Shown here in pieces: positions 16,417 to 23,978 of a stretch of 64,000 nt of DNA; the first letter of the stretch is position 1; the number at the start of each line of letters is the position of its first letter. Source of the stretch: VBDM01 sp964430565 (GTDB lineage Bacteria; Pseudomonadota; Gammaproteobacteria; Burkholderiales; SG8-39); NCBI GenBank assembly GCA_964430565.1, contig CAYSFD010000028.1:1-64000 (forward strand). The letters run 5' to 3'. The notes under the pieces were generated by a model, which had not been told where the DNA came from, made no database searches, and was given only the letters and a program-made list of their open reading frames with translations. Position numbers and translations under genes: made by a program.

Positions 16417-16908
16417 ATGCGACACATCATTTCCATCATGCTCGAAAACGAGCCGGGTGCGCTTTCCAGGGTGGCGGGGCTTTTCTCCGCGCGTGGCTAC
16501 AACATCGAAACCCTCACGGTGGCGCCGACCGAGGACGCGTCTCTCTCGCGCATGACCATCATTACCAACGGCTCGGATGACGTGATCGAGCAGATCACCA
16601 AACAACTGAACAAGCTCGTCGAGGTGGTCAAGGTTGTGGATCTTTCCGAGGCGGCGCACATCGAGCGCGAGCTCATGCTGATCAAGGTTCGCGCGATCGG
16701 GAAGGAACGCGAGGAAATGAAGCGGATGTCCGACATTTTTCGCGGGCGCATCATCGACGTTACGGAAAACACATATACCATCGAGCTCACTGGGGATGGG
16801 ACGAAACTCGACGCCTTCATTCACGCGATCGAATCGAGCGCGATTCTTGAAACGGTCCGATCTGGGGCGTCGGGCATCGCTCGCGGCGAGCGGATATTGA
16901 AGGTGTAA
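16417..16908 (+). CDS. ilvN: Acetolactate synthase small (regulatory) subunit
   Basis: 163 residues. An N-terminal ACT domain (RHIISIMLENEPGALSRVAG, then RGYNIETLTVAPTED) binds valine for feedback control, and a C-terminal domain (KVRAIGKEREEMKR, TIELTGDGTKLDAF) interacts with IlvB. Size is right for the longer IlvN/IlvH type. It starts 120 bases after ilvB; that gap is GC-rich and without a gene. Confidence 0.95.
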   Translation: MRHIISIMLENEPGALSRVAGLFSARGYNIETLTVAPTEDASLSRMTIITNGSDDVIEQITKQLNKLVEVVKVVDLSEAAHIERELMLIKVRAIGKEREEMKRMSDIFRGRIIDVTENTYTIELTGDGTKLDAFIHAIESSAILETVRSGASGIARGERILKV

Positions 16909-16912
16909 GACA

Positions 16913-16961
16913 AGGGCTGGGGAACTCAGGACCAGGGAATTTGCCATGCGTTCCCAGCCCT
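16913..16961 (+). other. Alternative hairpins between ilvN and ilvC
   Basis: AGGGCTGGG (16913-16921) pairs perfectly with CCCAGCCCT (16953-16961), while GGGAA (16935-16939) can pair with TTCCC (16951-16955). The two stems exclude each other. This might tune ilvC expression or protect an mRNA end; there is no terminator-like T run. Confidence 0.35.
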
Positions 16962-16993
16962 GGGGCCAAGCCTCTGATATTTGAGGGACTACC

Positions 16994-18010
16994 ATGAAAG
17001 TTTATTACGATAAGGACGCGGATCTCTCGCTCGTCAAGGGCAAGAAGGTCACCATCGTGGGTTATGGCTCGCAAGGCCACGCTCACGCGCAAAATCTGAA
17101 CGACTCGGGCGTAAAAGTCACGGTGGGCCTGCGCAAAGGTGGCGGTTCCTGGGACAAGGCGAAGAAGGCGGGCTTGAGTGTCAGCGAAATCCCCGAAGCT
17201 GTGAAAGGTGCGGACTTCGTAATGATGCTGATGCCGGACGAGCACATCTCAGCCGTTTACCGATCCGAGGTCGAGCCCAACATTCGCAAGGGGGCGACAC
17301 TGGGCTTCGCCCACGGATTCAATATTCACTACGGACAGGTCGCGCCTCGCGAGGATCTCGACGTAGTCATGATCGCGCCCAAAGCCCCCGGGCACACGGT
17401 ACGCTCGACCTACGCCCAAGGCGGCGGCACGCCCATGCTCATCGCCGTGCATCGAGATCAAAGCGGCCGGGCTCGCGACCTCGCGCTCTCCTACGCGGCT
17501 GCGATCGGGGGCGCCCGCGCCGGTGTGATCGAGACCACGTTCAAGGAAGAAACCGAAACCGACCTGTTTGGCGAGCAGGCCGTGCTCTGTGGCGGCTGTG
17601 TCGAGCTGGTAAAGGCGGGGTATGAAGTGCTCACCGAGGCCGGGTACGCGCCTGAGATGGCTTATTTCGAGTGCCTGCATGAACTGAAGCTGATCGTCGA
17701 CCTGATGTACGAAGGCGGCATCGGGACCATGAACTACTCGATCTCGAATAACGCGGAGTTCGGCGAGTACCTGACCGGGCCGAAGATCATTACCGAGGAA
17801 ACCCGGAACGCGATGCGCCTCGCGCTTGCCCGCATTCAGTCGGGCGAGTACGCAAGAGAATTCATACTCGAGAACCACGCCGGCGCGCCGATGCTGCTCT
17901 CGCGCCGCCGCATGACCGCCGAGCATCCTATAGAGGTGGTTGGAGAAAAGCTCAGGGCGATGATGCCCTGGATAAAGAAGAACAAGCTTGTCGACACAAG
18001 CAGGAACTGA
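16994..18010 (+). CDS. ilvC: Ketol-acid reductoisomerase, class I
   Basis: 338 residues, the class I length. Converts acetolactate or acetohydroxybutyrate to the dihydroxy acid with NADPH and Mg2+. The Rossmann motif is VTIVGYGSQGHAHAQNLNDSG at residues 18-38 and the substrate/metal region includes FKEETETDLFGEQAVLCGG and the downstream EGGIGTMNYSISNNAE. It follows ilvN by 85 bases and precedes psd closely (31 bases), continuing the operon. Confidence 0.97.
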   Translation: MKVYYDKDADLSLVKGKKVTIVGYGSQGHAHAQNLNDSGVKVTVGLRKGGGSWDKAKKAGLSVSEIPEAVKGADFVMMLMPDEHISAVYRSEVEPNIRKGATLGFAHGFNIHYGQVAPREDLDVVMIAPKAPGHTVRSTYAQGGGTPMLIAVHRDQSGRARDLALSYAAAIGGARAGVIETTFKEETETDLFGEQAVLCGGCVELVKAGYEVLTEAGYAPEMAYFECLHELKLIVDLMYEGGIGTMNYSISNNAEFGEYLTGPKIITEETRNAMRLALARIQSGEYAREFILENHAGAPMLLSRRRMTAEHPIEVVGEKLRAMMPWIKKNKLVDTSRN

Positions 18011-18041
18011 ACTTCTTGCTGTCGCAGCGGCGACTGAAGAC

Positions 18042-18695
18042 ATGAACGCGACATATCCGCACCCCATTGTTGCCCGCGAAGGTTGGCCCTTCCTCGCGAT
18101 CGCGGTTTTGGCTGCTGCTGCAGCGAGCGGGCTGGGCGGCTGGTGGTCGCTTCCGTTCTGGCTTGTTGCAATCTTCATCCTGCAATTCTTTCGCGACCCG
18201 CCTCGCACGGTGCCCGGCGACGACTACAGCGTGGTTTCGCCTGCGGACGGTCGGGTGGTTGCGGTGGAGCCTGCGCGCGACCCATACCTCGAGCGAGACG
18301 CGATCAAGATCAGCGTGTTCATGAATGTATTCAACGTGCACTCCAACCGCTGCCCTGTGGACGGCGAGGTCAGGAGGCGCTGGTACAGTCCGGGGCGATT
18401 CTTCAACGCGGCGCTTGACAAGGCCTCTTTGGAGAACGAGCGCAACGCGCTATGGCTGCGGACCCCGGCGGGCGCGGACATTACGTGCGTGCAGATAGCG
18501 GGGCTCATTGCGAGGCGTATCCTTTGCTATGTCAAAGAGGGCGACAGAGTGATGCGAGGGCAGCGCTTCGGTTTCATTCGGTTCGGCTCGCGCGTGGACC
18601 TCTACGTTCCCAAGAGCGCGAAGATAACGGCGGCGCTGGGTGACAAGGTCTACGCGACGAGCACCGTGATAGCCACGCTTGCCGATCATGCTTAA
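18042..18695 (+). CDS. psd: Phosphatidylserine decarboxylase proenzyme (short type)
   Basis: 217 residues. Makes phosphatidylethanolamine from phosphatidylserine at the inner membrane. A hydrophobic N-terminus spans about residues 17-48, followed by VSPADGRVVAVE and MNVFNVHSNRCPVDGEV. The self-cleavage site that yields the pyruvoyl group is the Gly-Ser in RFGSRVDLYVP (Ser about 183). The short form is common in betaproteobacteria. I chose ATG 18042; a frame extension overlaps ilvC. Its end overlaps pssA, the enzyme that makes its substrate. Confidence 0.94.
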   Translation: MNATYPHPIVAREGWPFLAIAVLAAAAASGLGGWWSLPFWLVAIFILQFFRDPPRTVPGDDYSVVSPADGRVVAVEPARDPYLERDAIKISVFMNVFNVHSNRCPVDGEVRRRWYSPGRFFNAALDKASLENERNALWLRTPAGADITCVQIAGLIARRILCYVKEGDRVMRGQRFGFIRFGSRVDLYVPKSAKITAALGDKVYATSTVIATLADHA

Positions 18696-19458
18696 GCACG
18701 ATTTCCGCAAGCCGCTGCTGAATACCGAGATCCGCCGCCGCGGAATCTACCTGCTGCCGAATCTTTTCACGACCGCCGCGCTGTTCGCCGGGTTCTACGC
18801 CATTGTGATGGCGATGAACCAGCGTTTCGATAACGCTGCTGTGGCGATTTTTATCGCGATGATTCTCGACACGCTCGACGGGCGGGTGGCTCGATTGACG
18901 CGGACCCAAAGCGCGTTCGGCGCGGAATACGATTCGCTTTCCGACATGGTTTGCTTTGGCGCAGCACCCGCGCTGATCATATATGAATGGGCGTTGAAAG
19001 ACCTGGGGCGCGCGGGCTGGATCGCGGCATTCGTCTATTGCGCCGGCGCGGCGCTGCGTTTGGCGCGTTTCAATACCAACATCGATGTAGTGGACAAACG
19101 CTTCTTTCAGGGGTTGCCGAGCCCCGCGGCGGCGGCCTTGATTGCAGGATTTCTGTGGCTCGCCATCGACAACAAGATCCCCGTCGGTGAATATGGCATG
19201 CCTTGGGTGGCTGCGTGCCTGACTCTTTACGCGGGGATCACCATGGTGATTAATGTTCCCTTCTATAGCTTTAAGGACATCAATCTGCGCCGGTCGGTAC
19301 CGTTCGCAGTGGTCCTGCTGATCGTCCTTGGGTTTGTTCTCATCATCTCCGATCCGCCGATCGTGCTGTTTCTCCTGTTCGTGGCCTATGGACTGTCGGG
19401 ATACGCGTATTGGCTGTGGAAGAAACGCCGGCCCAGGGAATCCGCCCGGTTGCAGTAG
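18688..19458 (+). CDS. pssA: CDP-diacylglycerol-serine O-phosphatidyltransferase
   Basis: 256 residues, six to eight membrane helices. The CDP-alcohol phosphotransferase motif D-G-x2-A-R-x8-G-x3-D-x3-D is complete in DTLDGRVARLTRTQSAFG followed by AEYDSLSD (residues about 58-83). It makes phosphatidylserine from CDP-diacylglycerol and serine, feeding Psd encoded directly upstream; the start overlaps the psd stop by 8 bases, indicating translational coupling. An alternative ATG lies three codons upstream at 18679. Confidence 0.95.
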   Translation: MLKHDFRKPLLNTEIRRRGIYLLPNLFTTAALFAGFYAIVMAMNQRFDNAAVAIFIAMILDTLDGRVARLTRTQSAFGAEYDSLSDMVCFGAAPALIIYEWALKDLGRAGWIAAFVYCAGAALRLARFNTNIDVVDKRFFQGLPSPAAAALIAGFLWLAIDNKIPVGEYGMPWVAACLTLYAGITMVINVPFYSFKDINLRRSVPFAVVLLIVLGFVLIISDPPIVLFLLFVAYGLSGYAYWLWKKRRPRESARLQ

Positions 19459-19478
19459 CCCCGGGAACCCGTTATATT
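19450..19478 (+). promoter_or_regulatory. Promoter candidate for leuA / leader
   Basis: TTGCAG (19450-19455), 17-base spacer, TATATT (19473-19478), overlapping the end of pssA. Predicted transcription start falls near 19485, at or next to the ATG of the Leu-rich peptide. Confidence 0.55.
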
Positions 19479-19485
19479 GCGGCGC

Positions 19486-19569
19486 ATGCAATTCCGCACC
19501 ACCGCTCTCAGCCTCACCCTCGGCAGCCTGCTTCTGGCGGGCCTGCTGCTGCGCCTCGCGCGCACATAA
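19486..19569 (+). CDS. Leucine-rich 27-aa peptide, putative leuA leader
   Basis: Ten of 27 residues are Leu, clustered as LTLGSLLLAGLLLRL, between a strong promoter candidate and leuA. Leu-rich leader peptides control leu operons by ribosome stalling in many bacteria. A perfect 8-bp GC hairpin follows 28 bases after the stop. Against the idea: no ribosome binding site (the message may be nearly leaderless), no U run after the hairpin, and hydrophobic peptides are Leu-rich by nature. Confidence 0.4.
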   Translation: MQFRTTALSLTLGSLLLAGLLLRLART

Positions 19570-19597
19570 CCCTACTCCCAATTCGGCAACACCCGGT

Positions 19598-19619
19598 CGC
19601 GGCGCAAGCAGGCGCCGCG
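19598..19619 (+). other. GC-rich hairpin between the Leu-rich peptide and leuA
   Basis: CGCGGCGC and GCGCCGCG form a perfect 8-bp stem with loop AAGCAG. A second small stem GGATG/CATCC lies just downstream and ends two bases before the leuA ribosome binding site. No T run follows the main stem. Confidence 0.45.
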
Positions 19620-19651
19620 GATGCTTTCGCGATTTCATCCTGGAGCGGCAC

Positions 19652-21187
19652 ATGAAAGACAAATTGATCATTTTTGACACCACCATGCGCGACGGCGAGC
19701 AGAGCCCTGGTGCCTCCATGACCAAGGAAGAGAAGCTTCGCATCGCGCGCCAGCTCGAGCGCATGCGCGTGGACGTGATCGAAGCCGGATTCCCGGCCTC
19801 CAGCCCGGGCGACTTCGACGCCGTGCTCGCGGTGGCCGGCATCGTCAAGGACAGCACGGTGTGTGCGCTCGCGCGCGCCAATGACCGCGACATCAGCCGC
19901 GCGGCGGAGGCGATCAAGCCCGCAAAGCAGGGAAGGATCCACACCTTCATCGCGACCTCGCCGATCCACATGGAAAAGAAATTGCGCATGACTCCCGAGC
20001 AGGTGCTGACCGAGGCGGTCAACGCGGTGCGTTTCGCGCGCAAGTTCACGGACGATGTCGAGTTTTCTCCGGAGGACGCGGGCCGCTCGGAAGTCGTCTT
20101 CCTTTGCCGCGTGCTCGAAGCGGTCATCAAAGAGGGCGCGAGGACCGTCAATATTCCCGACACGGTAGGCTACACCGTGCCGGATCAATTCGGATCCCTG
20201 ATCCGCCAATTGCGCGAGCGCGTCCCGAACTCCGACAAGGTGGTGTGGTCCGTACACTGCCACAACGACCTGGGGCTTGCCGTGGCCAATTCTCTCGCCG
20301 CGGTCATGAACGGCGCGCGCCAGGTCGAGTGCACGGTCAACGGGCTCGGGGAGCGGGCCGGCAATGCCTCCCTCGAGGAAATCGTCATGGCGGTGCGCAC
20401 GCGCCAGGACGTTTTCTCCTGCGACACGCGCATCGACTCTACCCAGATCGTTCCGGCAAGCCGCCTGGTCTCGGGAATCACGGGCTTTCCGGTGCAGCCG
20501 AACAAAGCGATCGTCGGCGCGAATGCTTTTGCGCACGAGGCCGGAATTCATCAGGACGGGGTCCTCAAGAGCCGTGAAACCTACGAGATCATGCGCGCGC
20601 AGGATGTCGGCTGGTCTACGAACAAGCTGGTTCTGGGCAAGCATTCAGGGCGAAGCGCGTTCAAACAGCGCATGAAGGAACTCGGCATCGAGCTCGAGTC
20701 CGAGGATGCTTACAACAAGGCGTTCGAGCGCTTTAAGGAACTTGCCGACAAGAAACATGAAATCTTCGACGAAGACCTGCACTCCTTGGTTTCGGACGGT
20801 GCCGTCGCCACCGCGGCGGAACGCTGGCGGCTCGTGTCTATGCAGCAGGAGAGCGGAACCAGCAAGCGACCGCACGCGAACATCGTCCTGTCCGAGGAAG
20901 GATCGGAGCGTCCCGCCGCCTCAGAGGGCGACGGGCCTGTGGATGCCACATTCAAGGCGATCGAGACCTTGGCGAAAAGTGGCGCGGAGCTGTTGCTTTA
21001 TTCGGTCAATGCGGTTACGCAGGGCACTGAATCTCAGGGCGAGGTGACGGTGCGTCTCGCCCGAGGCGGAAGGATCGTCAACGGCGTGGGCGCCGACACC
21101 GATATCGTCGTGGCTTCGGCCAAAGCCTACGTCAATGCCCTCAACAAACTGCAGAGCAAGTCGGAGCGGATCAACCCGCAGGTGTGA
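19652..21187 (+). CDS. leuA: 2-isopropylmalate synthase
   Basis: 511 residues from ATG 19652, with TGGAGCGG as ribosome binding site. Condenses 2-oxoisovalerate with acetyl-CoA, the first committed step to leucine. The DRE-TIM catalytic start is FDTTMRDGEQSPGASM; metal ligands lie in SVHCHNDLGLAVANS and later HEAGIHQDG. A C-terminal ACT-like LeuA dimer domain (about 370-505) gives leucine feedback. The frame runs upstream into pssA without stop, but that part is non-homologous. It closes the branched-chain/phospholipid series. Confidence 0.96.
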   Translation: MKDKLIIFDTTMRDGEQSPGASMTKEEKLRIARQLERMRVDVIEAGFPASSPGDFDAVLAVAGIVKDSTVCALARANDRDISRAAEAIKPAKQGRIHTFIATSPIHMEKKLRMTPEQVLTEAVNAVRFARKFTDDVEFSPEDAGRSEVVFLCRVLEAVIKEGARTVNIPDTVGYTVPDQFGSLIRQLRERVPNSDKVVWSVHCHNDLGLAVANSLAAVMNGARQVECTVNGLGERAGNASLEEIVMAVRTRQDVFSCDTRIDSTQIVPASRLVSGITGFPVQPNKAIVGANAFAHEAGIHQDGVLKSRETYEIMRAQDVGWSTNKLVLGKHSGRSAFKQRMKELGIELESEDAYNKAFERFKELADKKHEIFDEDLHSLVSDGAVATAAERWRLVSMQQESGTSKRPHANIVLSEEGSERPAASEGDGPVDATFKAIETLAKSGAELLLYSVNAVTQGTESQGEVTVRLARGGRIVNGVGADTDIVVASAKAYVNALNKLQSKSERINPQV

Positions 21188-21202
21188 GGGGGCTTCGATG
21201 CC

Positions 21203-21306
21203 GGGCGGTGGCACCGTCGATTTCCTCGACGCCGCTTGCGATCCATTTGGGCCATCTCGTGCACCGAGCCGCGGTGGCTGTAGTAGAGAACGCGGATGTC
21301 GCTCAT
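21203..21306 (-). pseudogene. wrbA (NAD(P)H:quinone oxidoreductase) N-terminal remnant
   Basis: From ATG 21306 the minus strand reads MSDIRVLYYSHRGSVHEMAQ, the flavodoxin-like start of WrbA (typically ILVLYYSRHGAVAEMA). After a one-base frame change it continues WIASGVEEIDGATARHR, matching the next WrbA segment. Similarity stops about 15 bases from the leuA stop codon. Full WrbA is about 200 residues. wrbA next to yihY is a common order in this group, so the gene was probably lost in place. Confidence 0.75.
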
Positions 21307-21365
21307 TGCGAGGCCGAGAGCGACTGATATTATAGGCACGTTCACCTCTCCAACCGGCGCACCTC

Positions 21366-22580
21366 ATGCCACACGCGTTGCGACAACTGGGCCGCTTCCT
21401 CGCTCACGTGCTCAGGCGGTTCAGCCAGGACCGCTGTTTGCAGATCGCCTCGAGTCTCACCTTTACGACGCTGCTCGCGCTCGTGCCGCTTGTCACCATC
21501 GCGCTCACTTTGATGTCGGCGTTTCCGGTTTTTTCGGGGTTCGGTGAACAAATTCACGCGTTTCTGCTCGCCAACATGCTTCCGGAGAAGGCAGGAAAGA
21601 TAGTTAGCGGCTACATCGAGCAGTTCTCCGGACGCGCCGGCCAATTGACCGCCCTCGGGACCGTTGTGCTCGCGGTCACCGCCGTCCTGATGATGTTTAC
21701 GATAGAGGGCGCGTTCAATTCGATTTGGAGAATTTCACGTCCGCGCCCTGTCCTACAGCGCGTCCTGATCTATTGGGCAGCCCTTACGCTCGGACCCGTC
21801 CTGATCGGCGCGAGTTTGTCTATTACCTCGTATGTCGTAAGCACATCGCTCGGCTTCGCGGGGCAGATCCCGTTTGCGGAAACCGCAATTCTCGGGCTTG
21901 TGCCTTTTATCCTCACCTGTGCAGCCTTCACGCTGCTCTACTATGTCGTGCCGAATCGGGCGGTCAGGCCACGCCACGCCCTCCTCGGGGGTTTCATCGC
22001 GGGCATAGTGTTCGAGGTCATGAAGCGAGGTTTTGCGCTCTACATTGCGAAGTTTCCGACGTATACGCTGGTCTACGGGGCGTTCGCAGTGATCCCGATT
22101 TTTCTCCTGTGGATCTACTTTTCCTGGTTGGTGATCGTGCTCGGCGCACTGATCGCCGCGCTTGCGCCCGATTTTGCCGTGTTGCGTGACGCGACCAAGC
22201 GACCCACCGGAGCCGGCTTTGCCGAACCGCTGGCCTTGCTTCTCGTCTTGGCGCGTGCGCAGCGAGGTCCGGAGCTGCTTGGCTTGCGACAAATCGCCGA
22301 GCGGTCATCGCTCACCGGCGACCGGGCCGAGTTGCTCCTTGGGCGCATGGCCGCGCGCGGCTGGGTAGCGCGGTCCTCCGGCGACCGTTATGGCCTGGTC
22401 TGCGATACCGAACGGCTCCTGGTGTCGGACGTGTACCGAGAGTTTGTCCTGGATGGCGACAACCTCCTGGGCGCGGAGCGCGGCGAAGCTTTGAGGGCGT
22501 TCTTGGGACGATTCGCGGCGCGAGCCGATGACGCTTTGAATCTGTCCCTCAGGCGCTTGCTCGAGAGTGAGACCGCGTGA
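21366..22580 (+). CDS. yihY: YihY/BrkB family inner-membrane protein
   Basis: 404 residues. The first ~280 form six membrane segments with the family hallmarks LTFTTLLALVPLVTIAL, YYVVPNRAVRPRHALLGG and FLLWIYFSWLVIVLGALIAA. The last ~120 residues form a soluble domain resembling a winged helix (LLGLRQIAERSSLTGDRAELLL). The family was once mislabelled ribonuclease BN; its transport or envelope role remains uncertain. The long C-terminal domain is typical of betaproteobacterial members. Confidence 0.9.
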   Translation: MPHALRQLGRFLAHVLRRFSQDRCLQIASSLTFTTLLALVPLVTIALTLMSAFPVFSGFGEQIHAFLLANMLPEKAGKIVSGYIEQFSGRAGQLTALGTVVLAVTAVLMMFTIEGAFNSIWRISRPRPVLQRVLIYWAALTLGPVLIGASLSITSYVVSTSLGFAGQIPFAETAILGLVPFILTCAAFTLLYYVVPNRAVRPRHALLGGFIAGIVFEVMKRGFALYIAKFPTYTLVYGAFAVIPIFLLWIYFSWLVIVLGALIAALAPDFAVLRDATKRPTGAGFAEPLALLLVLARAQRGPELLGLRQIAERSSLTGDRAELLLGRMAARGWVARSSGDRYGLVCDTERLLVSDVYREFVLDGDNLLGAERGEALRAFLGRFAARADDALNLSLRRLLESETA

Positions 22581-22623
22581 ATCCGATTGAATCGCCCGGC
22601 CGAAAGCTGCCGACCCGACCCAA

Positions 22624-23331
22624 ATGAAAATGATTCCGCGAGCCGAGCGCCTGATCTTGGCGTTGGATGTACCCAGCGCCGAAGAAGCCAAATCTCTGGT
22701 GCTGCGCCTCGGAGACAGCGTAAAGTTTTACAAGTTGGGTCTGGAGCTATTTATGACCGACGGAGTCTTCGGGCTTATCGATTGGCTAGCGCGCGAGGGG
22801 AAGAAGGTTTTCGTCGACCTGAAGTTCTTCGATATTCCCGAGACGGTCCGGGCTGCGGTGCGAGGGCTTCACAAGCGGGGAGTGACTTTCGCGACGGTGC
22901 ACGGCAACCAGGCGATGCTCGAGGCAGCGGTAAGAGAGAAAGGGGACGTAAAAATTCTCGCGGTCACGGCGCTTACAAGTCTCGACCAGGGAGATCTCGA
23001 CGATCTGGGCTTTCAATGCGATATCCAGACGCTCGTTCTCTCGCGTGCCCGGCGAGCGCTCGAAGCCGGCTGCGACGGCGTTATTTCCTCGGGGCTGGAG
23101 GCCCCGGCGCTGAAAAGAGAGCTCGGCGAACGTTTGCTCGTGGTAACTCCGGGAGTTCGTCCGGTGGTGAATCGTGCAGCAGACGATCAAAAGCGCACCG
23201 TCGACGTGGCGCAGGCGTTCGCCAACGGCGCCGACTATATCGTGGTTGGCAGGCCGATCCGCCAGGCGTCGGACCCGCGTGCCGCAGCGCAAGTCATACA
23301 GGCGACGATTGAGACGGTCTTTCCCTCCTGA
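22624..23331 (+). CDS. pyrF: Orotidine-5'-phosphate decarboxylase
   Basis: 235 residues. Last step of UMP synthesis, orotidine monophosphate to UMP. The catalytic triad region is VDLKFFDIPETV (D65, K67, D70), and the phosphate-binding end is TPGVRP and YIVVGRPIRQA. Starts 44 bases after yihY. Its last ~97 bases overlap, on the opposite strand, the apparent 3' end of a lytic transglycosylase gene. Confidence 0.96.
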   Translation: MKMIPRAERLILALDVPSAEEAKSLVLRLGDSVKFYKLGLELFMTDGVFGLIDWLAREGKKVFVDLKFFDIPETVRAAVRGLHKRGVTFATVHGNQAMLEAAVREKGDVKILAVTALTSLDQGDLDDLGFQCDIQTLVLSRARRALEAGCDGVISSGLEAPALKRELGERLLVVTPGVRPVVNRAADDQKRTVDVAQAFANGADYIVVGRPIRQASDPRAAAQVIQATIETVFPS

Positions 23332-23978
23332 CATCCGACGGAGACGTGCCGGGCTGGGCTGCACGACCAAGGTGGCGCGAGGGCAAGCCAGCCCTGGTAG
23401 CGCCAAACGCTGCGCCAGGCGCCGATCACCAAATTCGGATACTCGGGCTTTCCCAGGGAACCGTTGTAACGAGCCAGCGCGCGAAACAGGTCGCCTTTCT
23501 CGAGGCTAAGGTAGTGCTTCAGAATCACGCATCCATAGCGCAGATTGGTGCGCAGGCTAAACAGGTTATCGCCTTTGCGGCCGATCAGGCCCACCCAGAA
23601 AGGCATGACCTGCATGTAACCTCGGGCACCCGATTTCGAAACGGCGTACTTGCGAAAGCTGCTCTCGATCTGGATCACCGCGAGCACGAGCTGGGGATCC
23701 AGCCCCGCGTGGATTGCTTCGAAGTGCAGTGTGCGCAGGAAATCTACCCGCGATTGAAAGTTCGGTATTCTCGTTTCCAGGCGTTGTGACATTTCGGTGA
23801 GCCAGTTGACCGCTGCCTCGGAATTCTTAAAGGCATGGGGCGCCGGCTTGTCCGCGATTGATGCCTGCAGGCCTGCCCGCACCTCGGCGGCCAGCGGCTC
23901 GTAGATTTGGTTCCCGGCCAGGGCGTTGCTGGCGAGTACGATCGTAAGGCCGGGGACAAGAAACAGGAGTCTCAGCAC
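23235..23978 (-). CDS. Lytic transglycosylase (SLT domain), C-terminus overlaps pyrF
   Basis: 247 residues: signal peptide (LLFLVPGLTIVLASNALAG), an N-terminal helical part, and an SLT lysozyme-like domain with catalytic Glu about 105 (LAVIQIESSFRKYAVS) plus GYMQVMPF and LARYNGS. It cleaves peptidoglycan glycan strands in the periplasm. Family similarity seems to end near VWRYQG (about residue 197). The last ~50 residues (Cys, Ser and Arg rich) run antisense into pyrF and look like read-through after loss of the native stop. Six bases overlap with the end of proS. Confidence 0.85.
   Translation of the reverse strand: MLRLLFLVPGLTIVLASNALAGNQIYEPLAAEVRAGLQASIADKPAPHAFKNSEAAVNWLTEMSQRLETRIPNFQSRVDFLRTLHFEAIHAGLDPQLVLAVIQIESSFRKYAVSKSGARGYMQVMPFWVGLIGRKGDNLFSLRTNLRYGCVILKHYLSLEKGDLFRALARYNGSLGKPEYPNLVIGAWRSVWRYQGWLALAPPWSCSPARHVSVGCQEGKTVSIVACMTCAAARGSDAWRIGLPTTI

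Noticed and set aside
19328..19651. N-terminal extension of leuA into pssA
   Set aside because: No similarity to LeuA, Cys/Arg/Pro-rich, and the ribosome binding site supports ATG 19652.
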